Shown piece after piece: positions 36,701 to 51,800 of a stretch of 64,000 nucleotides of DNA. Below the pieces are notes generated by a model. It saw only the letters and a program-made list of their open reading frames with translations. It had not been told where the DNA came from and searched no databases. The position numbers and the translations under genes are program-made. The stretch is taken from assembly GCA_013399305.1 (NCBI GenBank), contig VXAI01000082.1:3496674-3560673 (forward strand), written 5' to 3'. Numbering within the stretch: the first letter of the stretch is position 1; each line of letters begins with the position of its first letter. Source of the DNA: Rostratula benghalensis (Eukaryota > Chordata > Aves > Charadriiformes > Rostratulidae).

Positions 36701-39700
36701 TGGGAGTCACTTGATAAAAGCAGCAGGAGACAAGAGTAGCTAAAACAGAATAGAACCAAGTATGTCTTCAGCCAGCAGGAACTTGCTTCCACAGGGGTCT
36801 GTGGAACTGGGGCAGTCACTGGGTTCAAAAAGGCATTGCCCAAATTCATGGATAACAGATCAACAAATAGATACTGAAAAGGGTGAGGATCCTCTAGCAT
36901 CCCTAATGCATCGGTAGTGAATCCTGAGCAGTTGTGAGGGGAACGGAGCAAGAAAGCAGTTGGTTTCTTGTGCTCTCCCTACGTATCTGTGTCTGCCACC
37001 ACTGGAGAAAGACTACTGGGCTAGATTAGGCATTGCTGTAATCCACTGTGGCATTTTGTATGTCCTTGTTTTTTTAAAAAAATATATATTTTTTTAATAA
37101 ATTTTATTTATTTATTGCTCAGACCACCACACAATTAGGATTTGAAGCATTTACCCCTGAAAAGCCTACGAGTAAGGACCTTGTATGTGCACAAGATTTT
37201 GCTAGACTCAGGCCTTATACTTTATTTGGTTAAATAGTACCATGAACATTTACACAGCTATATAAATAATCACAACCAGTTAGTGCTGCCAGCTAAGCCA
37301 AAGTAGAGATTTTAAGTGCCAAAGACTTAGAACATCTCTTTCTAATTTTACCCTGGCTCAAAGTATGTTTAGAAGATGAGGTATAGATAAAATCAGATAA
37401 GGAAAATTATTTAGTATTCTGTCACTTGTAAAATGTTTATCAGTTAAAAATAAAAGAGGTGAGAAAAATAAGTTGATCTTTTACAAGAAGCAAACCCATA
37501 TCTAATGGTTGGATTAGGAGCCTGTGTTTAATAAGTGACAAGAGAAGAATACAAACAGTCCACACTGGCTGTTGACAGACATCCTGGTTTTGGCAGTTTG
37601 TGTATACTTCACAAAGAGCCGCTACCTGCAGAGATAGCAAGTCTCCATGCGTTGTCTTTGCTGTAGCTAATTAGCTGGAAGATGGGTAGAAAAACATGAA
37701 TGACTAGATTGAGTATTGGAGCTGTTTGAAGATGTTCCAGTTGACTGGTTTTCGGGTAGAAAATGCTGATTCTTCCAAATGAAAACATTTTGCTGGAACA
37801 TGTAGTCTCAGTGAGACTATCATTTGTGCTCCTTCCAGGCTGTTGTCACACTTTGCCAGGCTCTTCAGCAGTCTGCCAGTCTGCCAGATAGCATAGAGGT
37901 GAGCTCTTTGCCTCTTCTTCTGTGGGATGTGCAGTGCTTCTTCACTAGTCTGGGTACCAGGCTCACTGAGCTCTCCCAGCCTGTAACCAGTAACCTTATT
38001 TGTTCTTGCAGTCCCATCAGCTGACTATGTTGGTTGTCCAAGTCTACTACTCCAGATGATATTTCTTCATATGTTTGAAATATTTCACAGGTTGGATAGA
38101 AAGTTGTAACTTGTTTTTGCTCTGAAGTGTACAGGTTCTCCATCAAAGAGATTTGTTTTGTGCTTGGTAATTTATGTCTTTGTGTCATGGATGTCAAGAC
38201 TGCAACATACAAGGCAATAAAAAAGTTGAGCTCAGCAAGTCATTCCAAGAAGAAATGTCAGCCATGAACTTGTCCTTCCTGGAAGCTGAGAAAAGATATT
38301 ACCTCAAGGAGAAACAGAGAAGTCACTTACATTTGTTTACCACCACAGCATAAGGACTAACTTACCCTGGTGGTGGGAAGTTCGTAGTCATCTTTGTCTT
38401 TTCTACACGAAAACTACTGTACTAATAAGGAAGGAAGAATGAAGAAAAATAGGGCAATTGCTAGACAATTAATTCTTGCAAAAGAGAAAAAATATGTTTA
38501 CAGAACAAAGTTTATGTTATGAGACGGAACAACCATTAGTGACTTTAAACATGAGCCATTTCAGTCTCCGTAACTCCCAGATGTTCCTGCTGGCAGAGGC
38601 CGGCTGTCCCTCAGTCCTACCACTTATGCATCCTTAAAAGGGATGTGGGGTGATTGTGGTTTCACCTTAGAGCTAAACAGATCAGATGGTGGTTTGCTTC
38701 TCCAAGGAGGGGTCTTGCTGTTTCTCCATGTGCTGGATCTAGCGCTCAGATCATCTCTGGGTGCAATTCAGCTGGCTATTCCGATGCAGAAGTAGTGCTG
38801 TTTTCCTTTGTCCAGTCACTATATCTGACATGAAAGAAATAACGGGAAGAGGATGCAGCATAAAGCTCCTGTCAGTGCTTCTCTGTGTATTCCACTGGCT
38901 TGTCTGTGGGATGTTATACCCCAAGGAATCTGTAGATTACCTCTGTGTCCTGGAGCAAATCCCATGCCCAGAGCTCAGGACACATAAAAAAGGAATCACT
39001 TTTGTAGGAAGTTCAGGAGGAAAAATTGGTATTTTGTGGGTTAACTCACTTCTCCTTTTTAGTGATAATTACTGAAATAAGAATGAAGCCACTTTTCAGA
39101 AGTGTGTGTTGTAACAGTGAGAAAAACAGGGTTGGATTGAAAGATTGGAGATGGTCCCATGGCACAATGTTTAATATGCATTTGGAATCATGCCTTTTCT
39201 CTTTGTTTTCCTTGGGACTCTGTAATTATTTAAATTTAAAAACAAAAAAAGAAAAAAAAAGCCAGCACAGCAGCTAGATGAAGCAACACATCAATTTTTT
39301 TTTTCTTCCCTGTGAAACATTTCCATTAACCCTGAACTGATGGGCATTGGAGAAGCAAGTTATTACTCTTTTCCTTTACCAGGAGAACACAGCAGTCTTT
39401 TCCTATTTTGGATCAGCAGATTTCACCAAGGATACACATGACATAAAATACCTGGGGGTTTTTTTATATTATATGTACTAGGAAAATACATTTGGCACAG
39501 CTTAGCATAGTTGTGGGGTGGTCAGATTTTAATCTTCAACTAAAAATGTTTCTGCTTTCCAATTTGTTTGGAAGGCTATTTATTTATTTCCTCTTTATTG
39601 ACCCTTTTTAAAGATAATGAACTAGCTCTTAAGAATAAAGCAACACATGAGAAGTAGTGTGGCAGGAATCCCAGTACCGTGCAGCCTATACAGATGTTCA

Positions 39701-42170
39701 GAGAAAGCCTGTCAGCCTTAAGCTAGAGGTAAGGAGAGGGCTCAGTAAAGGCAGGCTTACAGTACTTTTTAAATGCATCACTGATGACCAGTGAAGCTGC
39801 AATAGTGGCAGGTGTTGGTGATGACTTACGCTGCATTTTAGTTGATAGAGTTGAGGGTAGTGCTCAGGTCTCTAAGTATTATTGCTGAACTTTGCATGGC
39901 CCAAAAGCTTGGATAACATGGTCCAATAAGTTATGACTGTTTTTGTATATGTATATGTTATACAGGCTGCCTTGATGAGCTGAATACTAAAGACAAGTTT
40001 TGTGGATAGGTTTCGAAAAACAGGTTCTTTAACATCACATCTTGTTTAATGGCGCAGGTTTTGTGGTTGCAATGAGGCCTTCTGTGGTCAAGTTTCAGTG
40101 ACAGTGGCTTAGAATTAGTGCTGGTATGTATTATTGTCACAGGGCACAGCAAGTTTGGGGTTGTTTGTTAAAAATATAAGCAATCTACTTCTGTAGTGAA
40201 GATTCCAGTTTTGAAGTTCTCGCATTTTTTTAATCCCTGAGAAGGGGCAGGAAAGGCACAAACTCCAAGAGACGAGCACATCTTACATTTTTAGAAGGTA
40301 TCTGGAGAACACGTTTGTATTATTTTGGTTACATGCATTCCAAAATTAAAAGCAGTGTCACTGCAGGAAGATGTTAAAATAATCCAATTTCATCTTGAAA
40401 AAGTGGAAAATGAACTTTCCAGTATGATATTTAAAGGGTTATTTGTATTAAATGATCCTGTCTCTTGGAGTGCAATATCAAAAGAATCAACATTTTTAGG
40501 ACCAGATGGAAGATTGAAAAAAGCAGAGGAAGGATGGCTGCCAGAGCTCCTTTTCCAGCAAAGGTTCTTTTTGCAAGTTTGCTGGGAAAGAAACAAGGAA
40601 TAATAACAGGAGTGTTGACCTATGTTCCTTTTCTCCAAATATATTTTAAGAATGACATAGAAAATATTCTGTCTCTAATCTTGCAATGGATGTGCTTTTG
40701 CCTCTCCAGGCCTTCTCCAGCAATGACAGAATTGTTGGAACAGGAATAAGATCAACTCCTTATCTGGATTTTTTTTTTTTTTAACTAGAAAAGGATTGTT
40801 AAAAGAGTAATTTAAGACCAAATGTCGTCCCAAATATTTTGTAAAAACGCTAGCTTGGTGGGGTATGTTTGTGAAAGTCATAAGAATACACTCAATCCTC
40901 TAGGATTTTTGCTTACTAATTTTGAAAAGGAAAGAGGTGCCTCAGAAGGTAAATAATCTCAACAACTATTTGCAGACATTCCCACATGGAAATTTTTCAG
41001 TGCCTACAAGAATGTAAACAGTGCTATATAATTTGGTTTCTACTAACTATATATTTTGGCTTGGCTTTGGTAATATAAACATTGGAGTTTTGGTTGGTTT
41101 TCTGTAAATAGATGCCATGGGGATGCTGAAAATTCAAAAATGCATTATTTCTGTCATGTGTTATTTTCTTCTTATGTAGGACAGCTAAAACCCAAATCTA
41201 ATTTACTGCATAGCTTTGCTACTTAGACTTACTACAAATTAGTGCTACAATTGCTTAAGAAGCCTAGAAGGACTAGAAGGACTTTCTCCTAACAGAAGCC
41301 AGTCTTGAGAACTGGGCTCACCCTTCGCAAAAAGGGTATCTGTTGTCTCATTTCCAAAATGCTTGTCTTCCATTTCCCTCATAATTGCGTAGTACTTTTA
41401 GGAGACATTCTGTGTCTTGAATCTCATCTTTTCTCATAACTACATGGAAGAGGCTTTATAAAAGTATCTTTCAGTGGATATTATTTGAATAACAGTTCTC
41501 TAATTCTGGAACAAGTCTGAAGACTAAACACATTAATTAGCTTAGTTTATTTTTTTGGATAGTTATTTAAGATGGTAAGTTAATACACTTTTGTGCAAAA
41601 TCATCATGTTCACCAAAAGAATTAGATGATCCCACTTAACATCTGTATATCTTATTTGTAAACAGGGGAAACAAACGAAGAATTATTAGGAGGCATTGAC
41701 TTGTTTTCTTCATGCAACTCTAGGCTGAGTGCCAGAGAGGTCTTCCTACCCAAAACCCAGGAAAGGCTTCTTGGACACATGAAGTGCATAATGATGGCTG
41801 TTTTGAAAGAAAAAAAAATATTTTATTTTGGTGCCTACGCTCAGAAATTCAGAAACATCAGGTGGATAAGGGGAGAAGGAAACATTCTTGGGCTGCTTAA
41901 AAAAATAGCAGTAAGTCAGGTTCAAAGGACTGGCCACCACTAATTTGGAAAAAAAAAAAACAAACCCTGAACAATAAAAGGGCATGATGGTTTGCAGCAG
42001 GAGGTGTTCTTCTATACTGTGGGAGGCTGACAAAGGTGGACATGGTGGAAATTCTTCTTCCATAAAGAAGAATTAAATTATGAGATTAAATAGTCATGGT
42101 TCAGCATCATCAAAGGTGAGAAGTGCTTGTAAGTGCCATGACAAATAAAAGTACAGCAAGGAACTGAGTA
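33753..42170. other. Intergenic, no supported gene
   Basis: Spacer without a recognisable exon. It contains a short TA repeat near 34109-34121, a T17 run at 35102-35118 and an AT-rich low-complexity stretch at 37069-37116. The segment at about 35690-36080 has several TAATTA-type homeodomain motifs but nothing else of note. Confidence 0.65.
37069..37116. repeat. AT-rich low-complexity sequence
   Basis: T and A runs with TATATAT and ATTT units. No gene context. Confidence 0.85.
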
Positions 42171-42820
42171 GGCTTTGCCATTTCTGGGACAACAACCTCC
42201 TGAGCCTGTCCCTGCCATGGCGGACAGGGCTGGCTGGGGCCCTGATCGGCTGTGTGTGGACATGGCTGCCTATGTTCCTCTTGTGTCTGCAGATCATGGA
42301 GGTAGGCCCGCAGGCCTCCTGGGCCTGGCCCCTCACTCTCTCTTGTGGCCCTCTTAGCCCTCCTGGGTCACCACCCTCGTGGGACAGGGACAACTAAAGA
42401 AGGCAGGCCCCTTGCTGCCACCCCAGCTGGTCCCCTATGCGAGCAGCCAGCCCTGCTGCCCCCACATCTCCCTCTGCGGGGCCAGCAGCCTGCAGGGAAA
42501 GGCCCAAGCCCTGGAGAGCTCCCTGGGGAAGGAAAAGCTTGTGTCTCTAAATATTCCGACTTCAGCCACGTAAAAACTTCTACAGACAAACAACACAGGG
42601 AAGGGTAAAAATGCTTGTTTTGGGCAGGAAGAAGAGTAACTTCTCCCTGCATGAGAAGCCAAAACAGGAGTGCATTGAGTGTGCGGCAGGTCCAGGCCTT
42701 GTTGCCGGGCCAGCCTGGTGGCATGGGCTCCTGTGCAGGCAGGGGGTGCCAGGCCCTGCTGGCATGGCGAGGTTCCTGCTGAAACGTTTTCAGGGAGGTT
42801 ACTCTTATTTGCCATTACAC
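42171..42820. other. GC-rich block of unknown nature
   Basis: About 650 bases of clearly higher GC content than the flanks, with both strands open in several frames (for example 42435-42815 minus and 42345-42608 plus). CpG is scarce despite the GC content, which suggests long methylation, as in an old repeat rather than a promoter island. The conceptual products are rich in Gly, Pro, Ala and Arg and show no family motif. I do not call a gene. Confidence 0.4.
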
Positions 42821-45800
42821 AGTAATGTTACCTTAATGCTTGTGGATGGAACATGGAGCCCTAACAAATTATCATTGCCATAGAAGTATTGAGCCACTAA
42901 ATGCAACCTATTCCCAGATATATTGATCACTGTAATTAACTTATTCTGGAGAGCCACCTTATTTACAATCCTCTACTTATTGACTAATTGCAGTTATATG
43001 TTTTGTGTAGATGGAAAAGAAATGTGCTTACTCTTTTAACTCTTTTTAATGACTCAGCAGAGTTGTTCAACTCATACAATATAACATTTTTCTTGTTTGT
43101 GGTTTCCTGGCTTTAGCAGACTAATCACTGTGTAAACATTTGACATACTTCCAGGTAAACTTATCTATAAGTCTTACATTGCATAAAATAGTATTTTACG
43201 TTATCAGCCAAAATATTTATTTAATCCTCCATTCATAGGAACAAGGCTGAAAGTCTTTCATTGAAAGACACAGTCAGGGTATGGGTGACTTCCTCTAGCC
43301 TGAATGTTAACTTATTACTAGCTTACTAGCAAACTCATGACAAAACCATGGAACTAATGCAGTCCTGTAAAAGTTTGCGAAAAAGGTCCATGAAATCTAG
43401 CTAACAACAGAGACTTCGCTCTCTATATGGCTGCAGTGGTTACTGCCTTCAGCTGTCTCCCTGTTGCAGGGAGGAGAGCTCAGCTGCCAGCACCTGAGCC
43501 CCTATCAAGATTTGCAGTGCATCATGTCAAGATAAACCAAAATTGCTGTTTTATGCTGTGGAGTCACAGCAGTTTCATTATCAGCTGAATCATTCCTACA
43601 ATAGAAAAGGAAATCTCAAAGAACAGGGTAGATAGCTGGATACAAACTGTCCCTTCCACTGATAGGAGAAAGATAAAAATTGGAGATAATTCAATTTGAG
43701 AACATAACTGCAAAACACAGGAATGGTAATAGATAAATGTGGGAGTGAGAAGAAGGAAAAGAGACACCGAGAAGGTCAGGAAGGATATATCACATCAGTT
43801 GCAGGGTGTCATGACTTCTCGTTTTCAAGTATGTATATGTTTAGAGAGGAATAGGAAATGGAAGGCATGTTTTGGACTGTTAAATTTGGCAAGCAGTTCC
43901 TTTGAGGATGAATTGGTTAGTTTTATAATGCCTATGCATACAGCCAAGGTTTGGTACGTAACACTGAAATGTACATTGTAAAAGGAGGGCTGTAGGGATT
44001 AGTGTGCTCTTGCAAAGCAAATTTATTTTTTCTCTTGACAGGAACATTTTTCCTTTCTTTTGGTAGTGAAAAGGAAACATAAGGAATAGGTTCGGTATTT
44101 ATGAATTGCACCAAGTACTATGGAACATTGAACGAGTATTGATTTATGTTAAAGATAAGCAGGGAAAAGCATACAAAATTCTGCTGGCCCATTAGTATGT
44201 CTTGGGCAACTCACACTGTATGTGAGATAGCTCCCCTGCATACGGTCTATTGAGCTGACCTGAAACGGCAATAAATCTGAAAAAAAGCTGCAGTACAAAC
44301 TGAATGTACTGAACAGCAAAATTGATGAAAAATAGTCTTATCTCATGTTCTGTTGTAGGTTCAGACTGTTTCCTAGCCTGATGCCAGAATTCAGTCAACA
44401 AGGGTTTTTTTAAGCACTAATAGGATTTGTAAAGGCAATATTTGCATGGGCGTCAGATGCGCTTTTGGTTCCTGCTTCTTTCTTAAACTGATATTGAGGA
44501 TGTGCCACTATTACTGAAAGTTAATGCACCATTTTTGGACAAAGCTGTACTACTCTTTGGCAAGTAGCAGCCATGTTTAATGAGAGAATCACAATAGCTC
44601 TTAAAAATTGTTTCATTACCAGTCACTACTGAGTAGCACTGTGCACAATGGTTAGTTAACTGCTAAACTCCAGTCTATCAAAAATGAGCTTCTCTTGGTG
44701 AAATGATTTCTTATGCTACCTTGTGAGGTCAGTTACCTCAAGCTTGTGGAGGTTCATCTGTTTCACTTTATGTCCCAGATCTAAGCTTCCAGCTTTGTGT
44801 ATAAGCGTGCAAATAAATGGCTGGAATTTAAGAAAGGGCAGAGTGACCGAATATCTAATTAAAACCTTACATATGTGATTCAGGCTTCTAAATCTAATCA
44901 GCTAATCAAATGCAGGTCATACAACTATGTATATAAACACAGACAAGAATCTGACTTTCGGCAGCTGGGTTTTGGAGAAGTTTGGCACAGATTTCCTGAA
45001 GTGCTGTGAATTAAGCCATTGCTACTCCAAAGAGTAACTGTGATAGCTGTTCTATGATGCACCTTCTATTAAGAAAACAAGGACAGGCTCAGATCAACAC
45101 ATTTTAATCTCCTCTGTATTTTCCCTAAGCTTGGAAGGCATTTGGCCAGGGCTTTCTGCTGCTCTGTCTTTACTGGAAATTTGTGCTGAATTAATTGGCA
45201 GACTCTGCAATGCTTTTCTGCTTTTGGCAATAATGATTAGAAATCAGTACAATAGTGACTACAAGTCAGTACAAAGCAACCTAGAGATGGCAATGGTCCA
45301 GTTGATTAAAAAGAATAGCTGATAGCTATCCTTCTGAGAATCTATGTTGTAGGTAGGAAGTTCTTATTTTGTTAAGGATCCTTAATGGAATGGCTCTTTC
45401 AGGTTTCTCTAATTCTCTAATCATGGTGGTATGTCAAGAGGTTTTGCAAATTTAAGTTTACCATGTTTTCTGTGTATGCCAAGGATATGTAGTTGCAAAT
45501 AAAATGCAGTGCTTCAAACTAGACAAAATGATGTTTTAGAGAATAATATAAATAAATACCAGGAAAAATATGCCATATTTTGAAGGGATATATTAACATC
45601 TAAAATTAGCCATATGGGTAATTTGGGTAAGGGTAGCCTAACTTGGACCAGTAGCTGTTCCTGCCCCACTGCAGATAAGGTTTAACACTCATTTAGCTGC
45701 TGCTTACAATCTTGAATGCTTATCGGTTTGACGTTTTCCTAAATGTTAAACAGGTGATGTGGTAACTGCTAATTGAGCAATTAACTGCTATTATATAGAG

Positions 45801-48800
45801 ATGTTAAAGCTTCAGGAGGTTTTAAGTGAAGAGAGAGCATGTACTTAAGAAGGAAGGAATGAAGGGAGGGATTTTATAAAATGTTAATGTGTTGAGCTTT
45901 TTTTGTCTAAGGTACCTGTGAAAATATATGGCTGAGTGATTTAAGAAGTGAAAGCCATACTGAATTATCCTGTAGTGGGTAATTCAAATTCACTGACAGG
46001 ATATTTGCACCAAAACACCTGAGTTCAGAAGATTTCTATAGTAAGCTCTTCCAGTAACAGATGACTGCCGATGCAACCTGCGCGTGAGTTCAGTCGGATT
46101 CTAGTGCTGGAGTTTTTAGCAAATAAATTGAATAATCACTCATATGTTGTCAGAAGCTCCTTGTAATGTGGGCTTGAACCCCTTCAGGAAGAGGAAATAT
46201 CAGAACCTGGCTTTTCTACATCCTGGCTAAATGTTGTCTCCCTTACCACTGATGGTAGCTGTATTTTAAAACAGAGGTGGTGAATTCTGTTCAACATGAT
46301 AAAATGACATTGTTCAGAGCAGTAAAGTCTGAATAAGCACTGTGGTGATGTTCTGTAATGTCCAGAAACAGTGTTTCTCTGAAGTTTGTTTGGTTGTTTG
46401 CAGGTAGAGATCACCCTGGTTTGCCTATGTGCTGAGCTGCTGGGAAGGGACTTAACTGTCGCTGCCTTGAACTGTCCTAGACCTGCCGCTAAGGCCAGGG
46501 ATCTCACTTATGGGCTTTTGCTGTAAAACTTGTGAGCCTGTTGTAGCATATGTAAGAGCTTGTGTCTGGTTTGGTAATGAACTAGTCAAGTCTGAATCTG
46601 CTTGCAAAGTCTTCCAAGGACAATCTGTAGGTTTAATAAAAGGGTAAGGTACATCTCACAAGAGCATGCAGAAGACACTGCGTCTCTTACCAATTGTGTT
46701 ACCTCTTAGTATTTTCTGTCTTCTTTTGGTAAATATTTGATTGTAACACTTCCCATAACTGCTGAGAAATAAGCTCGGTGAGCAGGGCTATAGATCTGAA
46801 CTGCTACCAGGAAGACAGAATGTACTCCCTGCACAGTAACTTATTAAAGCAAAAAAACTCAGCAGGGCTCATCGATCTGATGCTTAGAGTGTGACTAGCA
46901 GTATTTCCCAGCACTACACAGAGATGTATGTATATAGTCTTCTCTTTTTCTGTTTTATATTTGTCTTTGTGCCTTTTTATAGGGAAAGTTTTGTTGTTGT
47001 TTTTCTTAAATTATTTTTTATTACCTTCAAATTTGGCTATTATGGTAAGTTGGCTTTGGGTTTTTTTCTACTGAAATAAGTCACGTTTGTATGAAAATTG
47101 CAGTCCTTGAAAATTTGTACAAGTGATGTCATGTGTTCTTTACAAACCAGTGCAGTTTCTTTTTTTCCTTCTCGTTTAACATATGCATTTGGCAGCCATA
47201 AAGAGAGAGGGGGAAGAAAAAGAGAGAGCAGGTTACATCACAGGTTTTCTTGCATAAAATTAGGCTGTGAATGATATTAAAAAAACTTTTACAAAATAAA
47301 GGGTTAAAAAAGAGTCACTGGTATATAACATGGGCGTGTAGTAATGAAAAATCTCCAAAGATTTGTGTTTGTGTGTTTCTTCTTGAAGAAAATAAATGTC
47401 AAAGCATGTTTCCTTGCTTCGATGTGAAATACCCTCCTGAAAACAAATCTAGAAAGTGGGTGTACAATAAATGTTTTTGATATTGCAAATGTATACAAAA
47501 GAACATCCTGCATTCATTTTACGTGGCATAAACCTACCCATGCTTAATGAATTACCCCTTCTTGTGAACCTTTCTTGAAGTAATTTTGCACTTGCTTTAT
47601 AGTTCAGGTTTTGCCTAATTACAGTTTTTGATATATTGCTACTATGTCACAGGAGATAGTATCTGCAAAGAAAAACAGGGCAAAAAAGTAAGTGTCACAG
47701 GGAATTTATGTTCCAGTTGTAAATCTGCAAGCAAATTTGAACAGTCTGTTCTAAAATATTTTGTACTTCTGGCATAGGAAGACAGAAAAGCTATGCTGGG
47801 CAATTGCAGAAAGTTATGTGTGTGTGCATAGTGCGTGGGGGGTTTTGTGTGTTTTAAATCTGGCCAGATCTCTGTAGTCTGAAGTCAGTACAGCTTTATT
47901 AGGACCAGGCTAATGTGGAGCTAATTGTTGTGTTTAATGTTATTTTGGAGATCAAGATTGATATTCCCATCCTGTCTTGTATGTGTCATTTTGTGCAAAG
48001 CTTGTCTCATGAATTGCCTTTAATTTCTTTGTATACAACATAATTAATCTACAAGGAGTCCAAAAAGATTTAGATCACTAAAGATCATTAGTACCATGTC
48101 CTGGGTCAAGGCGGCTAAAACCTATCCACCTCTGAAATGTCTTTCTCAATTTTTCTGGGTTTGAGAGGTAGGATTGTTCACCTTTTCAAATAAATCTTCC
48201 TTTTCTAAAATATCTTCAAAAATACGTATTTCAGACTTTCTTTGCAGAAGCTAGAAAAAAACCATGCAATTTAAAAAGTTTAAAAATTTAAAAAAAACCC
48301 AAAAATAAATTTATCCCCAAACTCCCTTGCCTTATTTCAGTTTTACTATGGGTTTGGTGTACTAATAGGACACACATTGTAGCGTGGGCATAGTAGGAAA
48401 GGACATACCTTTCCCACTACTTATTCCTGGTGCTATTCATAGGCAGGGGAAGACAAGGTGGGCTGTCTGTCAGCAGGATGCCTTTTTGCTGCTCAGACCC
48501 ATGAGCTGAGTGGAGGCAGCTGTGCTGGTGGGGCCTGTTGCGTTGTGGAAAGCAGATGAAAGTTTCCACAGCGGAGTTTTTCCTGAGGTAGCAATGGTGG
48601 TGGACAGTGGGGTGTAATTTTACCTCATTACTCCTGTACTGCTTTACATCTTGTTGCAGAAGCTTCTCTCTTTCTTGCCTGCCTTCTGGTTTGTTTTTTT
48701 GGTTTGTTTTTTTTTTTGTTGGTAAAAGGTTATCTGTAAGAGCAAGGCTTTTGGATCTTAGCAAGGAGCAAATGCCTCTTTCTCCTGTAGCCCAGGCTTC

Positions 48801-51800
48801 AAGGGAGGAAAAAATAAAACAAAAAAACCCCAAACCAGCAGAAAACCTAAGAGATCACATGAGTGGTCTGTTGAAGACGCCACTGAATAAGTGTGATAGA
48901 GGTAGTTCTGTAAATGTGTTGTGTTCTTTCCAAGCATACCACGAGGAAGTATGCCTCATTGACTGGGGACATTCACAGTTCTATTGAAAGATGGAAGAAT
49001 GACTAAACAGAATGCTTTATTTAAATAAACAAAAAGAAAAAAAAAAAAATCCCTCTGGCTCCTGGGTACCAGAAGCAATACTGTTTGCTTTGATCCCTTA
49101 TTTGCACTGTAGGTAGTCATTTTCATCATTCTGATTCCAATTATAGTGGCAAGTACATGTTGCACATTTAACTTTGTTGTTGGGTTTTCTCTTCCAAGTA
49201 CTGTAGTCCATGTAGGATTGCCTGGAAATGCTAAGTTTGTTCTTGATGTAAATTCATTGCCGTCAGTTTCTTTTGAGTGGGACTTTGGCCCATATCTGAT
49301 GGACGAGAAAGAACAGCACGGTGGTACGTTGTGAATCATGAGGAAATAACTAGGGCAGTCTTTCTCTCATCTAAGTGTCTGGCAGAGGATTCTTGTACTT
49401 CACCATGCCTCTCTGTTTTTTTAGACTTGTGCACTTAAGCACAAGGATGGGGTTGGTTTTTGTTTTGGGGTGTTTTTTTTTTCCATGGCACCTCTAATCT
49501 GATATGTACTGTTGGATGACTTTCTAAATGAGCATGATAAGTCTATGTAGTAATGGTGTGCTTTTTTTTCCTACTTATGGGATGACTTTCCCTTTATTTT
49601 CATGATAAGACTTAATGACACAAGGGAGTTGAAGCTTAACGTGCAGCCATTCAGCAGATCCATGTGATAAGTAATGGAACATTTTATGTACAGCAAATGT
49701 CACTTGGAGATATGTGGCAGTTAGAGATGTAGCTGATGAACTTGAGCTTTCTTGTCTTTCTTTTCTTCTTGATCCCTACCGCAGCTAATAAGCTTATAAA
49801 ATCAAGTATAGTAAGTTTGGATTCCTGTCTTATTTCAGTTCTCTTGCATAAGTGTCTGCAAACTAAAGTCAAGATCAAATGATCATTTAAACCAGTTTTT
49901 AGTAGGATGTGGAAATGGAAATGCACTGTGGCATAACCTAGAACTACCTGCTTGTAGGGACATAGGACACCTACTTCTGGCTCTGAATGAGGCACAGCAA
50001 TGGCTGCTAGCTACTTATCTCATGTGGTACGGCTCCTGGAAACACAAACGAGCACCCAAAACTGGTGGGTGTCATTCCTTGCCCGCACTTAGCCACAATT
50101 AACAATGGTTAAGTCTTCACTAACACTTTCTAATTAAACTTTTGGGTATTTTTAGTTGTACCCTGTGAGACCGCCTGGAGAGTTTGTGGTCTACAGAAGA
50201 CATGTTTGACATTGTCATTGCAGATCTCGCCTCTTTCAGCAAGCATGGACGAAATGGGAGATGTTTCCATTAACCTGTGGGCAAGCCCTGGCAATTATGC
50301 AGCTAAAACTAAGTACAGCAAGAGCCTCAACCACTACCAGGATCCTGAGCAATGTGTATTTTGTATGATTTTGGAAAAACTGATTTCAGAGACTACAGAT
50401 ATGTTCTGCTTGTAAATGCTAACTTATTTGCCTGTTACTAACACTTTTGGATCTGTGTTGGGCTAGGTTTGGGTCTTGGATTACCTCCTGATAGACCACA
50501 GTTTTGAAGTGAGTATATTATAACAAATTAACTGAATCATCTGCTTTGTAATAGTCACACTTTTTTCCTTAGAATGGTGAGTGAGCACTATGCATTGTAA
50601 TTTATTGTGAGGTTATGTTACCATTTAGTGCTTTGTTAATCTGCCAAGTGTTAGGTGGCTGAGTTTTTCAGCAGCATTAGCGCGTGGAACTCTGGCTTTC
50701 TTGATTTTTGTTCCTTTTAACTCTTATTCCATGTCATCAGCATACTGAGTCACCCAATGCGCTAAAGTTATTTGGTAATATTCCTGGAACACTATATAAA
50801 CCAGTTAATTCTGAGAAGTTACAAACACTAACATATTCTTATTCAGCAGACCTATTTGTTAAAACGTATTCTACTTGACACCAGGGCAGCATGCGTTTTG
50901 CTCATTTTTGTTCCTGGTAAATATTTAGTTGAATGTGTTATTTCCCAAACCTGCGTTATCAGAGCATCTCTCAGGAGCATCACTGTCAAGCATCCCTGAG
51001 CAGTGGTGTGTGGAAAAATCTGCATGAGGAAAGGGCGCTTTGACAGGGCAGCACAGTTTAATTTTTTTTCCTCTAAAACTGCAGGTTTTTGTGCATACAG
51101 AGGTGAGGGTGATAGAAATGTAGGGTGAGACTTACATGATTGTGGCTTCACATTAGAAGTAACACCTATACATTTTTAAACCTAAAAAAGTTTTCACTAT
51201 TTTATTGACATAAATCCCAACAATGGGTGGAGAGATTCATTAAGTGCTTTTAATTTTACAAAGCTGATATTGGCGAGTTTTCTATCCTGCCCCTTTTCTG
51301 TGAACAATGCAATAGCCATTGACCATTTCTGAGATGAGAATTGTTTGGTGGTAACGACTGTTGCCAAAACAAAACCCTGTGTTTTATATACCCTTTAAAG
51401 AGATGCTTAAATGCCTTTCTTTAAATCATGACTAAAAAATTGTGGTGGTGGAAGTTATTGTTTTGCAATTGGGGATTTCTAACCTTGTGTGCTTTACAGA
51501 AGGCAAGTATGTAACCTTTGGGAGGGAAAGGATCACTTCTGAAAATTCCTCCAATTGGTAAAGAGCTGCGCACCCTGGCTCCTTGCCAACCCTCAGGGTT
51601 GCATCTGTCCTTTTAGAGTCTGCTTTGTTAATGCAGAGACTGTGTACTGTTGTATGCGTTGTCTCTTCTAACTGGAGTAAGAGAACTGACTTACTGAAAG
51701 ATGATTAATTGGATTTTTTTGTTTGCTAGTTTCCTACTGAACCTAAGCTATCAGTGTAGAGACCTGCTGGCTCTGTGGTTTGTATAACTGGACTTTCATT

